DNA from: Capsaspora owczarzaki ATCC 30864
Lineage: Eukaryota > Opisthokonta > Filasterea
Direction: 5' to 3'
Assembly (NCBI RefSeq): GCF_000151315.2
Contig: NW_011887308.1
Span: forward strand, 249,649-313,648
Length of the DNA stretch: 64,000 bases
Positions 34,052 through 48,612 of this stretch are shown here, one piece after another; positions within the stretch are counted from its first letter, which is position 1; every line of letters begins with the position of its first letter. The notes under the pieces were generated by a model, which was given only the letters and a program-made list of their open reading frames with translations, was not told the DNA's origin and did not search any database. Position numbers and translations under genes: made by a program.

Positions 34052-34302
34052 ACCCAACATTGAAAAGGTTGTTCAATGCATGACAATGTCCCAACCCCTC
34101 TCTTGTTTTGCTTCAATTCCGGTGCACGACTAATACAAAACGCCGAAACGCTCGCTCAGCCAATTTTTCCAATGTCCTGTTGATACTGGCTGTTTCCATT
34201 GTCCCTCCAGGAATCAACCCCTTGATACTATAGTGCCATTTTTTCGCTTGTTCTACCATTCCTATTTTTTTCTTTTCCGCTCAGATCCTAACGCTCAGCA
34301 AC

Positions 34303-36343
<2,041 letters not shown>

Positions 36344-37100
36344 AACGAGTTGTATTTGATGATTTTTCATGTTGTCTCTCTTCCCCCTAGTAAAGCACTA
36401 CTACTACAACTCCAAAACCTCATTTATTCATCCCATGCTTACTCTGCCATCCACCTTGTCCATTTTGGATGGATGGATTGCAACTTAACATTCATTCTAT
36501 CTTTTTGCATTGTAAGTCGCTCTTCATTCAATCCCCAGCCCCACCCCTGAGTCATCCCATCACCCCGACAATCCTGCCATCCAATCTCGATCTTGCAAGA
36601 ATCCCCCTTTTGTGTGTCTCCGCTTTGTACTGTGCTCGCGAGACCACCACCGTCAGGCCGTTTGCAGAATGACTGGGCTTGCATTAGGGCAGCGGGTCCA
36701 TCGCTCTCGTCCCTCTCTCGCGTCCCTTCCCTTGCAGATCAGACCAGGCTGCATGACAGTCTTACTGAAGCCCTATTCATCTGATACGAAGACGCCGTCG
36801 GAATCGAAGGCGGGGGGTCGCTTTGCTATACAACGTTGTGCCACGGAGACGCACCTGATCACAGCACAACGCCCTCGTCTGACTCTGTGACTCGGGAACC
36901 TCCACAGTGAGAAGAAGACATAATTCAGTGACTCAGAGTTCACTCATTCAGGCATTGGTTTGGTTGCAACAGTTTTGCCGCGGTTCCGCTGATCGTCCAA
37001 GCCTAACACCACACGAATACGAAGCCAGTACTGTGCACAAAGTCAAGCAAGAACCAACCCCCACATTCGTTAGCCAGCCCTTTGGAGTAATTCACAAGCG
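36344..37100. other. Intergenic between DIM1 and zinc transporter
   Basis: Mixed C/T-rich sequence. No protein-like frame and no repeat of note. Confidence 0.6.
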
Positions 37101-40090
37101 ATGAGTGCGGGCGTCGGACCAAGCGGTGTCGGTCCAGGCGGCCTCTCCACGACCATTGCCCATTCCAACTCGATTCTTGATGCTGCGGCCGTTGTGCTGC
37201 TCTTCGCCAAGGTCACGTATGCCTCGGCCGTATTTATGTTCTCAGACTATGTGCACGTCGTTCCGCCGGCCGTCCTGATTCTTCTCGTGAGCGCGATCGC
37301 CTCCGTTGTCTTTTTCGTCCTCCAGCGACCGTTCTCGTCCAACAAAAAGTCACTAACATGGCGACAGGTAACCAAATTCATGATTGATCTCCTTCTTTGG
37401 TGTCTGGGAGTGGTGACACAATCATGTGGGTGTGGAAGTTGGAGAGCGATTGATTGTTTTTTTGCTGATTTTTTTGTTCGTTTGGGTTTTTCTCAATTTC
37501 GGCTTTGTTCTCAGTTGGTGCGAGTCGCCATTTACTCAGTTGCCGGAATCGCTTCATTGGGCTTCTGGGCGCATGCCATCAAATACTGCGGACCTCTTCG
37601 GTAAAAGCATTGAATCTATCATAGTTGTTGACAGCCTTTTTGGTTTCTCATTGTCGTTTTGCTTTCTCTCTCAGAGCAATTTTGCTTTCCAACTTGGGCG
37701 ATGCTTTGATTGGAGGAATCGGCTCGTCGTTGTTCAAACGCGGAAGCAAGGGAGGCTCAACCACTTCGTCTGGAACTTGGCTGATTGCTGTCGGTATCAT
37801 TGTTTTGCTCCTGTTCGATTCTGGCTCAAGCGGCTTGGTAAGCATATCTGACATAGCCGTGCGCTGGCTGGGTTGTCAAAAAGCAAGTCCCCTAATACTC
37901 ACGCTCTTTTCCGCAATCAACAAAACTTTTGTTGCTCAAAATAGCGAACTCTCGAAGTGGCAAGCCACCACGACGGAGAGGCTGGCGCCGAGGAGCATCA
38001 CACTCCCGAAGATGGCGCACATATCAAGCACCATCTGCAGTTTCCTTCGTCTCTGTCCGGCATCTCGGACAACACGGTCGGCATCTTCCTGCTTTTGATC
38101 GCAGCCGTGCTGAGCGCCTTCCGCAAAAACGCTGGACGAAAGCTCTCTGTTGAGGTCGGAGGTGCAAAGCGGCTGCAGGCCATTTCCTCGTTGTTCATCA
38201 CCGGTCTCAGTCTGCCGTGGGCACTGTGGTCTCTTGGAGACGTTCCTGAGGTTGGTGCTGAACTTTTTTTTCAATGCCAAACTCCAACGTATTTTTCCAC
38301 TCACTCGACGCTCTATCTTTGCATGACACCCTTGGGAATAGGACTTTGCCATCCTGTCGGTCGGCACCCTGCTGCCATGCGCCTACATGGCCGGCATTAT
38401 TCTCGTGGCTGATTTTTACGCCGAGTCCTACGCGTTCTCGCGCATGGACAGTCTGATTGCCGCCAAGCGAGGGTATCTCGCTGCCTTCCTCGGCGCTCTG
38501 TTTTACGGATTTGTTTGGCCCACCCACGCGGCTCCTACCATGGCCGTGCTTGCCGCCTTTGCCATTATTTCTCTTGGTACGACGCTTTGCCGTCTCTTTG
38601 TGTTTTTCGTCATTCTTGTTTGGTTTTTTTTATCGTCCCGCTCATTCCAATTCTTGTCATTTTAGGATTGCAAGTACTCTCGAATTCAGACACCAAGGAT
38701 GCCCGCGATGGACAATTGCTCGGGTTTAGCTCGGGCTTGCCCATGTACAGCTCGTTTGGCGCCCAGAACGACACCTCCGGCATTCAACATTTGACGCTCC
38801 GTCAGGTGCTGCGCCAAGTGCTCGAGAGCAAGGACTCTCGCCAGCTCTTCTACTTTTTGTGCTTGAATCTCATCTTCATGTCGGTCGAGTTCCTGTACGG
38901 CTACTGGACGAACAGTCTTGGTCTCATGACGGACGGCTTCCACATGCTTTTCGATTGTATCGCTTTGGCTGTGGGTCTTTATGCTGCTGTCATCTCCAAG
39001 TGGAAGGGCACGCGGACCTTTTCATATGGGTATGCATTTTTTGGGAGTTTTCCAAATTTGTTTGTTTGTGTGTGTTTTTTGGTTGTTTTTGTCTTTAACC
39101 GCATCACTCACTTTTCCCTGCTTGTCTCTCAGGTTTGGTCGCGTGGAAATCCTCTCGGGCTTTGTCAACGGCGTCTTTCTCGTGTTCATCTCCATCTTTG
39201 TCTTCTCTGAGGCGGTCGAGCGCGTGTTGACGCCGCCTGAAGTCACGACCGACCGCTTGTTGCTGGTGTCTGTTTTTGGTCTCTGCGTCAATCTGGTCGG
39301 CATGTTTGCCTTCTCGCACGCACATTCTCACGGCGGCGCTCCGTGCGATCACGGGCACGCCCACGGAGGCAACGACCATGGACACGCGCACGGCGGCGGC
39401 GAGCCGGAAGAGCCGAAGGGCAACGCCAACATGGAGGGAGTGTTTCTGCACGTTCTCGCCGACACCCTGGGCAGTGTGGGTGTCATCATTTCATCGCTTC
39501 TCATCCAGTTCTTTGGCTGGCACATGGCCGATCCTGTGTGCTCGCTATTCATCAGCGTCTTGATCTTCCTCTCTGTCATTCCCCTGCTCAAGAACTCCTC
39601 GCGCCACCTTTTGCAGCAAACGCCGCCCGATATGGAGCACGCGTTGCAGAGCGCCTTGCAGCGTGTATTGCAGCTCGACGGCGTTCTTGGCATCCGCGAT
39701 CCCCACTTTTGGAACCACGCGCCCAGTGTCATGGTTGGCACTGTGCACGTACACATTGCCGCGCAAGCAAGCGAGGGCCGCGTCATGGCCGGGGTTGCGC
39801 AGCTGCTCCGCGGCGCAGGCATTACCGAACTCTGCGTCCAGATTGAAAAGGACTACTTTTACACCTTTGCGGGTGTCCGACCTGTGTGGTATGCCACCAG
39901 TGGTCAAAAGCCACAGCTCGTGTTGCAGCAACAGCAGTACCAGCCCGCATTGACAAGCGCGAGCGGGCAGCAAACCCCAAACTCAATGTCACATCCCGCC
40001 TCGCCGTCCGTCAAAAAGTCGCAATCCCAGCAATGGGCCTCCGCCCTCCCCTCCAGCGGCGGTGGTTCGCACATTATTAATTTGAGTTGA
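37101..40090 (+). CDS. SLC30A5: ZnT5-like cation diffusion facilitator zinc transporter
   Basis: Model: join(37101..37367,37515..37600,37675..37837,37945..38250,38342..38576,38666..39029,39133..40090), 792 residues. The N-terminal half has many hydrophobic helices, the extra membrane block found in ZnT5/Msc2. The C-terminal half is a CDF: LCLNLIFMSVEFLYGYW with NSLGLMTDGFHMLFDC (HxxxD site on TM2), a His-rich loop (HAHSHGG, DHGHAHGG, DHGHAHGG) and LHVLADTLGSVGVIIS with the second HxxxD site. A cytoplasmic domain follows. ZnT5 with ZnT6 loads zinc into early secretory enzymes such as alkaline phosphatase. Length matches human ZnT5 (765). Confidence 0.92.
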
Positions 40091-40357
40091 TGTTTTTCTT
40101 TTGGTTTTGTGGTGTGTTGTGAAAGTGTCTTCAAAGAACGAGTTATTCCGAGTCAGAATTCGGATCCAATCATCGCGCAATGATCCTTATCGTGGTCATC
40201 CTTTGTGCCGAGTCCCGTTGCAACAACAATCACCCTTCTATCACCACATAGCAGTGCGAAGGTCGCCTGTCCAACAGAATCGAAGCGCGCAGCAAGTAAA
40301 CCAAGGATTAAGTGTATTGTGTTTTGTGCAAGAGGTTTGGTTTGTCGCTCGACGCCA

Positions 40358-40873
40358 TTATGATCGCTTCTCGGGCAGCGTGACAAACGGAGGCTCTGTG
40401 AACAGCAGCGGGTTTTGCGGCAGTGGTGAGCACAATGACTGCAGACTTCCATTGAAAACTCCAAAGAAGGATTTTCCATTGGATTTTCCATTGAGTTTTG
40501 CATTGCTTTTTTTTTTTTTTTTTTTGGGTTTGCTTTACCAAGGAAAGGCTTGATGTGACGCGACGAGTCTGGGCTCGAGATGAGGACCATCAGCGGGCCT
40601 GTTCGCAACAAAGTGGATCATCCAAGTCCATTCAAGTGAGCGCAAGCAGAGATCAGAGAGCAGCAGAGAGGAAGAAAAAGCTGCGATCTCGTGGAGCTCG
40701 CGTCGAACTCGCTGCACTGATGCCCAGGGAGCGCGGCACTCAAGCATGACGCAGACAGACAGGAGAACGAGAGTGAGAGTGCGAGAGGGAGGGAGGGACT
40801 GACCGAGGGTGCCGAACAGGACGGAGAGCGAGATGACGGGCTGCTCGACAATGGCTCGCTTGAGAAAGTTCAT
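40358..40873 (-). CDS. Tiny NDUFA3/NI9M-like complex I subunit
   Basis: Model: join(40358..40395,40539..40598,40804..40873), 55 residues; all junctions are in frame and the stop comes naturally. The protein is a short N-terminal basic stretch (MNFLKRAIVEQP), one membrane helix (VISLSVLFGTLGPLMVLI), and a polar tail ending PPFVTLPEKRS. The EQPV...LGPL pattern resembles the single-pass NDUFA3/NI9M family of complex I accessory subunits (human 84 residues). Similarity is limited by length, so the family call is tentative. Confidence 0.5.
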
Positions 40874-41279
40874 AGTGAAGTATGAATGAACAAGGACTGG
40901 GATTTGGAGATCTGAGGAAAATGGGAGGGTTGCATCGTTACTAAGATTGAGAGGAAAAATACAATATGGGGCAACGGTGGAGAAAATCCCCAAACGGAGC
41001 ACAGCAGAATCTCACAGATGGAGCAAAAGTCAAAGAAATCGTTGTTCAACAACAAAAAGAACGCATACACACAATGAATTACAACAACCAAACATCAAGC
41101 AAACACAACAACAAGCAACAAAATGAAGAGCGAGAGAGGGAGGAATAGAAGACCAAACCAAGAAACGAAGGATGAGATTGGGGCTGCGAGTGCAAGCAGC
41201 AAAGTGCAAGAGACAATGTTATTGCTGTCGAGATGCAAAGAAGGAACCCTGGTGCACCGAATGTGGTTGCTTCGCTGCA
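40874..41279. other. Intergenic
   Basis: 5' region of the NDUFA3-like gene and 3' region of the bHLH fusion gene. CAA-rich and GAGA-rich stretches; no gene seen. Confidence 0.6.
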
Positions 41280-44200
41280 TCAAGACGCCGCTACCTGGTC
41301 AGCCATCGCTTCTTCCTCGGACGGCTTGGTGCCCGCACCAGCCTCTTGGCCTGGAACAACCATCGGTGCAAGCGGGTTCGGGACTGGCGCAGAAGAGGCA
41401 GAGGCCAACACATGCGCCGGAAGAACAGAAGGAACGAGCGGCGAGTCAAAAGCGGGATTAGCATGGGTGGATGGCGCAATGGCGGCATGAGCGGTGCCTG
41501 GCGGCAAAATGATGGTCGTGCCATTCACATTCGCAACCACTGCGGACGACGAGAAACTGTTGAGGGAAGCCAGCATGGCTGGAAGCTCGCTCATAATCCG
41601 TCGTCGAGCGCCGAAAGCGTGCACTCCAATCGAGTTCAAGTCGGCATCCGTCTAGCAAGCACAACAACAATAACAACAACAAGAGAGGCACCAGAAACAA
41701 AGGATGCAATCGGGCAGAGCAGAAAAGGGTGAGCGTTTGCGACGATCGCAGAGAATCCCGTTTGAAACCACGACACATACCATGTCCCTCAGGACGTTAA
41801 AGTTAATCTTCTCTTTGACGAATAAAGTAATGTACTCGGTCAATTCGATGGCTTCGAGCCAGGATGATACGACTGTGGACAAAGACAACAAGACAAAAAT
41901 CGTCAGCGGAATGTCATTGTTTGAGTTTCACTTCAACAAAACTCGCATCCTTCCCACTCCTCCTCCTCCTCTTCCGCCCGCTCAGCCAACAACAACTGAA
42001 TAAACATCCAAGAAGGGGTGGGGGGGGGCATGCGACAAACTGACCTTCGACGGAATTCGGAACCGTCTTGATCGGCTTGTGGGACGTGTACTCGCTCAAG
42101 CTCAAACGCGTTGGAATCAGCGAGCCCACATCGTACCGTGTATAGGTGCCGTTGGACGAGAAGAGATAGGCCTTGCCGTTGTCCCAGAGAATGGGCCAGC
42201 GAACGTTGCGCATGGTCGCCGCACAACCACACGCGGCCAGCATGTCGTTCCAGCGGCCGTCTGCAATCAGACGGGGATAGCCCTCGTCCGCGGCATCTGT
42301 GGCAATGTCAAAGCGAGAGTAAAACCCGCCGTGGAAGAAGTAGATTTTGCCGTTGCCCCAATTCACCGCACTGTCGATTTTCGGGAATCGAAGGGATGGC
42401 CACATCTCTGCGATCGATCGTGGGTAGTCGGGCAACGCGCAGTTCTTTTGCACATCGTATGCGGTGCACATTGTGTCGTGGAAGATCATGCACTGGGTGT
42501 TGTTGTTCCACATGATGGCGGCATCGATGCCCGTGGTCGGCAACCCAGGCCAGCGCCCGTTCATCATGCTTGCGGGGTATCCCGTGTCCTCGCGATCAAA
42601 GACGTACAAGCGGTTGTTATAAGCCTGTTGTTAGAGGCGTGCGGGGGGGGAAGTTAAGTGAGAGAAGTGAGTTTTTCAAAGGTGCGATGGCGAGAAAATG
42701 AATGCAAGCAATCTCTTACCAGCATTGGCACAATTCCGCCCTTGGCAGAAGCTGGACGAGCGAATCAGAAGGAATGATGCATGAGCATTTCACCCATCGG
42801 GCAATACATCAAACGGCAAGGATGTACAAAGCCTTACCATCGTCCGTGGGAAGCACGTCCGTGAGATTTCCTCCGCTCTCGCTCTGCATGAAGAGAGGCG
42901 GATCGGACACCAGCATATTCAAGTGATCCAATTCGGCCAAGCGTCGATTGAGACGGGATGCTTCTTCGACCAGTTGGCTGGCACGTTCCAACAAAAAAAA
43001 AAAAAGGTTCCAGTGAGCATCAAGCGTTGCAGCTCTCCCAACAAACATCTCCTCAGAAGGCACGTACATGTTGGAGTTGGCAAGCAAATCAATGCAATCG
43101 AACGCGCGCATCAGCACGTAGTTGCGGAAGGGCTTGAGTGGTGGTGGTTCGAACGAAACATGACGCTTGACGACCTCCTCCAGCAAGCTGAAGCATTTGT
43201 TGAGGTCGTCGCGACGGCGCGCCTCGTAGTTGTTGTGTCGGAGTCGGATTCTGAGCAGCAGCAGCAGCAGCAGCAGCAGCAGTGTGCAACGTTGAAAAGT
43301 GAGCGCAAGGCAACATTTCACACCGACAACAACGAACAACGAGCAACGAACAACGAACAACGAACAACAAACATACGCACCGCTCTCTCCGGTCGTTGGC
43401 ACTCTCCACGGCGTGGCGCTTGCGATTGGCGTATGGCGGGGCCGCGTTGGTGGTGCGGTCGGAGCCGGCGTCGTCCTCGTCGTCCTCCTGATCGCTCTCG
43501 GACGGCTTGGGCGACGCGCTTGGGGTGGCTGAGGCCGACTTGCTCCTGCGCACATGGTACACAGCGATTGTTTTGCCCTTGTTTCTGTTGCCGGTTGGAG
43601 TGACTGGCAGACTCGCAGCGCCAGAGGCAGATGCGCCTGTTGCTGCTCCCGCTCCAGCACCAGCGAGATGCGGGAACTGCTGCGCGACGCGAGGGAAGGC
43701 AGCAGAGGCGGGATCGTTCAGCACAACAACCATCTCGCTGCTCATGGCAGGGTGTGCGCTCGGCAATTGCACGGCCGTCATGATGCCATCCATCCCAGTG
43801 GATGACGAGCCTGGACCACCGGCAGCACTGCCTCGACTGGCTGCACTGTGGATGAGCTGCTGTTGTTGTTGCTGCTGGTGCTGTTTCGCGGCCGAGGCGA
43901 TGAGCGCGTTGGACGACGGCATGACGAGCCCGGCTCCGCGAGCAGAGGCAGTCGCAGCGGCAGTCGCAGCGACGTGATGCTGGGCAGCGGCAGCGGCCTG
44001 TGCAGCCATGGCAGCCGCGTGGATGGACGAGGCCATGCCGGGCGTCACTGGGCTGCCTGGGCTCCCAATGCCGCTGCCGTACGGCGGAATCGCATAGTAC
44101 GGCGTCGACGGCATAAAGTGCTGCGGCTGCAGCATCATCCCATACGCACCAGCCACGCCGGGACCACCACCAGCAGCGGCAGCAGCAGCGGCAGCAGCAG

Positions 44201-44311
44201 CGGCAGCTTGAGCTGAAGCAGTCGGTCCGAGGCCAGCGCCGTGCAGCCCCAGCCCGTGCATTGCCTGTCCAGCGAGGCCAGAGCCGTTGATGTTCATGCC
44301 GAGACTACCTC

Positions 44312-44342
<31 letters not shown>

Positions 44343-44387
44343 GCCGGAAGAAGAAGTCGCAGACGAAGCGTCGCGGTTCTGTTGCAT
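41280..44387 (-). CDS. bHLH-zipper, hemopexin-propeller and SAM domain fusion protein
   Basis: Model: join(41280..41651,41781..41872,42045..42624,42720..42751,42838..42977,43068..43250,43381..44387), 801 residues; all six junctions keep frame. Residues 1-300 are Ala/Gly/Gln-rich. About 328-395 form a bHLH: basic RLRHNNYEARRRDDLNKCF, loop, and KPFRNYVLMRAFDCIDLL; 397-440 is a Leu-spaced helix (zipper). About 445-640 contain four hemopexin-type blades, e.g. IDAAIMWNNNTQCMIFHD, IDSAVNWGNGKIYFFHGGF and YPRSIAEMWPSL. About 650-715 is a SAM domain (WLEAIELTEYITLFVKE and DADLNSIGVHAFGARRRIM). A DNA-binding factor with protein-interaction modules is the simplest reading. Hemopexin domains are usually extracellular, so the joining is odd. 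Confidence 0.85.
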
Positions 44388-44692
44388 TTGGGATTACAAA
44401 AAAAAATCCAATACAAAATCCAATACAAAATCCAATAAAATAATAAAATAAAATAATAAAATAAAATAATAAAATAAAATAATGGAAAAAGGCAGCGGTT
44501 TTGTTAACAAAGAAGAAGAGAAAAAAAAAAACAAAAGCGGCACGAACGAAGGGTCGAAAACAGGAAGAGGCAGAAACGGGGATGGAATGGGAGAGGAGAA
44601 TTGAAAAGGGGGAGAGAGGCAAGGTGAAGAGGGGGAGGAGGGGGTGAGGCAAGAAAGAGCGAAAAGGATCAAAAGAAGAGGGAAACCACAAG

Positions 44693-44731
<39 letters not shown>

Positions 44732-45066
44732 GTTAACAAAGTGAGTATGAAAATCAAAACCACAAACAACAATCATACGAAAAACAAGGTCAACAAAAGA
44801 AGAGAAAAAAAAATGGCAATCAAAAAACCGCACAGTGTAGTGGCGCGACGGGTCAAGCCCGAATGACATGGTTTGGTGCTGTTCCAAAGGGGGAAGGGGG
44901 TACGAGTTGCACAGCAAAAGGATCAAACGAAGGAAGTGGTTGCAATAGGCAAAGGAAAGAGGAAAAAACGAGGATCAGATGCTGAGAAAAGTGGGGAAGA
45001 ACGAGAAAACTGGGGAAAAAAAAAAAAAAAAAATCAAGAGTGACATTTGCCCTAAAATCAAAAATC

Positions 45067-45097
<31 letters not shown>

Positions 45098-45277
45098 GTT
45101 TTTGTGGCTTACACACAAAGGGACAGACTGGCTGACTGTGAGCGCCGAGTACTGCACGAGAGAGTTTGGTGATGAAGAAAATGAATTGCTTTGGAAAGAC
45201 AGCAGCGCGAATTTCCACACACACACACACAGCGCAACAGCAAGCAAAACAGCAGAAGAATCATGCACACAAAGCCT
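44388..45277. other. Intergenic with homopolymers
   Basis: Contains an AATAA-type repeat (44401-44482), an A30-class run near 44696-44727 and A-runs near 45016-45033 and 45068-45092. No gene seen; open frames are Lys/Phe runs. Confidence 0.7.
44401..44482. repeat. AT-rich tandem repeat
   Basis: Three CCAATACAAAAT-like units are followed by repeated AATAAAATAATAAAATA words, in the 5' leader side of the bHLH fusion gene. Confidence 0.8.
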
Positions 45278-45456
45278 TCACTTGGTCAAATGCTGCTGGA
45301 TCCAGGCCAGCGAATGCACGAAAAAGTCGCATTCGGCTTCAACATCGGCAATGCCGTGGCCATTCTCGGGATAGCTCAGAAGCCTGCACACACAAAAACA
45401 AACGCAAGTCAATATCAAACAAACCGATCGCTCCTAAAACCACCACCACCACCACC

Positions 45457-45503
<47 letters not shown>

Positions 45504-48009
45504 GACCAACGCACTTGCTGGGTACACCGCGGGCCTTCAGCGCAAAGTACAGCCCGGTGCCTTGGGATGGTGGGACGCGACGATCGGACGCGCCAAGCAC
45601 GACGAGCGTCGGGGCCTTGATGGCATCGACGTGATAGATGGGAGACGCCTTGAGCATGAGCTCGGCAGACTGGGCGCTGAGCTCGAAGAGACTCTTGGGG
45701 TCGGCACCGGCAAACTTGACTGCCGCTTCAACGACCATGTCGTCGTCTTGGTGCGCCGGGTTGTACACACGCGCAACGCCGCTCTCGGAGAAGCACCAAT
45801 CGGCAATGTCCGTGTTGGCGACCATCAGCGGGAGACTGACGACAGGATTGCGGATGGCACAGACCTTGTAGACGTCCGGGAACTGGCCGGTCATGTGGAT
45901 GGAGAGGAAGCCGCCGTGCGAGCCGCCAAAAGCAATGACCTTAGACGCGTCGCCAAAGCCGCGGGCGAGAGCCGTGCGGGTGGCAAGGTGCACATCGTCA
46001 ACATCCATGCGCCCGATCGCACCGAGCAGCGTGTTGATGCTGCTCTGGCCGTAGCCGACAGAGCCGCGGTAGTTGACGAGGACAAGATTGTAACCTAGCT
46101 CGGTAAATGCCGTGAACGATGGAGTGCACTCGAGCGGGAAGACGCTGTGAGGGCCGCCGTGAGGGTACGAGACCAGCGGCCGCTTGGCCAGGGCCTCAGC
46201 CGACTCGTTGGCGGCCGAGACAATCACAGCCTCCCACGGAACGCTGGTCGCATTGTCCACAAAGCGGAGCATGTGCACTTGGACGGGAACACGCGCGGGC
46301 TTGTCGGCAGTGATGCACGTCCACTTGGACGAGAAGGATGCGCCGACTTGCGCGGGATCGATGCGCGTGAGCCAGAGCGCCGGGGCGAGCGAAGGCGTGC
46401 TGAACGCGGCGAGAATCAAGTTGTGGGTGGCGTCAACAGCAAGGACTTGCCAGCTGCCTTCCGTCAGCGGCTCTTCGGCAGCTTGGCCGCGGTAGAGGCC
46501 ACGAGCGGCAACAGTCAGCGGAATAACGGCGCCGGACTGCGTGTCAATGGCCACAATGTGGCGCGTCGAGCCGATGGCCGTGTCCGTCACAATGTAACGA
46601 CCGCCTGCGAGCAGACCGCGCTCAGGCAGCTGGTTGACCCAAATGCCGGTAAAGCCGAGCGCCTCCCACGAGCCACGAGCGGGATCGTCCAGCAAGCTTT
46701 GGCCCGAGCTGGCATCCAGAGCCGGGACTTGCTTGTCCTTCCACTGGGCGACCCCGGCCGGGATGTGAACAGCATCAACAAGCAGCGAGTTAGCGGGCTG
46801 CCAGGCATTCCATGCGTCCGCAGACTCGAACGCTGGGATTTTGACCGAGCGCATGCGCGAGCACGCATTGTGCGCCGAGCCAATGTCATTCTCCAGGTAG
46901 ACAACGCTGCTGGTCGAGGGCACAAAGCGAGGCGAGCGCGCATTAAAGCCTCGGTTGTGAAGCAGCTTGACCGAGCCAACATCCAAGGCAGCTCCAGCGC
47001 CAGTCACAATCGGCACGGCCGCCAGAATGGCATCGCGGTTGTTGCAAAAGCGCAGACCCAGGCGGCGGCCATTGTAGCCAGCCTCCGAGTACGCGACAAA
47101 GACAAGAATGCCGTGGAATTTGCGCCCGTCGCCGAGGTCGGTCACGGATCCGGCGTGCTGCACCAGCAGCGCGTCTGCAGGCGTGTACAGCGGACCGTAG
47201 CCCGGAATGGGTCGCATGCAGCCATCGAGCACAGTGATGGACGGCACGCCCGACTCAGCCGCCAGCGGGAACTCGACAATGCACGGCACAGGACGACCTT
47301 TTCCGCTGTAGCCTTCGCCCCAATCTTCGACGAGCTCGTACTTGTTCAGCGACGACGCAGCGGTTGCAGTAGCAGTCGCTGCGGATGCAGAGCCAGACTT
47401 GGCCGTCGTGGTCGTCGGTGCGGAGGATTCCCACAGCGAAACGAGTTTCTGAGACGCTTCGGCGAGATACAGAATGGACGACTCGTCGTTGGACCACGAA
47501 ATGGCGCCAATGCCGTCGTCTGGCCGGAAGACTGCCTCGTGCTTGCCATCGGACGAGACCGTGTACACCATGCGATCGGCCTCCCAGAGCTCGAGGAACT
47601 GGACTGCCTTGGCGGCGGCACCGGCAGAGGCAGGGCCGAGCGACTTTGGCGCAGCCTTGCGCACGACAAGCATCCTGCGCCCGCTCGGCGACACTGAGAT
47701 CAGGGACATGTCGCTGACATCCACGGGGAAGGGCGCCGACCAGACGGCAGCAGCAGGTTGAGCAGGTTGAGCAGGTTGAGCAGGTTGAGCGAGGCCGGAC
47801 GGGACGCAGAAGGAGCGGAGGAACTGGCGCTGCTGCTTGCGCTCGAGGTCGCGCTGCTTGGCGACAGTCGTGACGGTGATGGCCGGTGCATCGGATCCTG
47901 AAGTCGAGGACGAGGTCGAGGAAGTGGAGAGGAAGCCCTGCGGATACGTGACCGAGGACGAGGCGATTCGAGCAAAGACGCTCCGAACCTGCTCAGAAGT
48001 GCACGTCAT
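45278..48009 (-). CDS. APEH: Acylaminoacyl-peptidase (S9C prolyl oligopeptidase family)
   Basis: Model: join(45278..45383,45515..48009), 866 residues. The N-terminal half is a beta-propeller with little motif conservation. The C-terminal alpha/beta-hydrolase has VSYPHGGPHSVFPLE, the nucleophile motif FGGSHGGF, aspartate in VVLGASDRRVPP and the histidine NGHG in the last exon, so the Ser-Asp-His triad is complete. APEH removes N-acylated residues from short peptides and oxidised proteins in the cytosol. Human APEH has 732 residues; the excess comes from a Gln-Pro-Ala repeat (AQPAQP) and Ser/Ala-rich insertions in the propeller. The only intron carries adjoining GTG and GTT trinucleotide repeats. 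Confidence 0.93.
45437..45503. repeat. Adjoining (CAC/CCA)n and (CAA)n tracts
   Basis: About 11 CAC units pass directly into about 11 CAA units inside the intron 45384-45514 of the acylaminoacyl-peptidase gene. Confidence 0.9.
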
Positions 48010-48612
48010 AGTCGGAAGACCTATGTGAATTGTGGATATGAGTGAGTTGAGTGAAGTGAAGTAAAGTGAAGTGAAGTGAGTGTGAGGTCGTTGTGGATTG
48101 TTATGTTACTGAGATTGATTATGAGGAGTGAGTTTGAGGCAATCTTGACAAATTTGAGAATCTCAGTCAATGAGTGGGTGAATGAATGATTGAGTGAATG
48201 AATGAATGTTTGTGTGAATGAGTGTGCTGGGGCTTGTTTACTGACCTGAGTATGAAGAGCGAGCTTTGAGATTGGAGAAATGCAATCTGACAAATTCTGA
48301 GCCGATTTGAGAATCTCAAACTCGTTGAACGCGCGCGCTTTGTTCAGGTGCGTTTCACTGATCTTGAATTCAACCCTCATCCAAAGTCGCTTTTGATGCA
48401 GCCGTCTGAGAGTCGTTGTTCGCTTCGTCTGATTCAAAGCGTTCGTTTCAGTGCTCGCTCGAATCCAATCCTGTTGATCTGAGACGTTTCTTCGGTTGGT
48501 TTATCGTATGTAGCACTGCCCCCGCTCTCAGTCTATCCTTTCATATTATTTACTGCTCGCTTTCTCAGATTCTTGTTCAATCTTTTTTTTTTTTTTTTTT
48601 GCTTTTTGGCCA
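48010..48612. other. Divergent promoter region, APEH and UTP21
   Basis: Contains GAGTGAGTGAA-like short repeats (48040-48230) and a T19 run just before the UTP21 start. No gene seen. Confidence 0.6.

Noticed and set aside
42996-43067. Read-through of the bHLH exon across a T13 run
   Set aside because: The frame is open, but a perfect GTACGT donor and CCAG acceptor remove it in frame and give a continuous leucine-spaced helix.
46147-47697. 516-codon plus-strand frame
   Set aside because: Antisense shadow of acylaminoacyl-peptidase.
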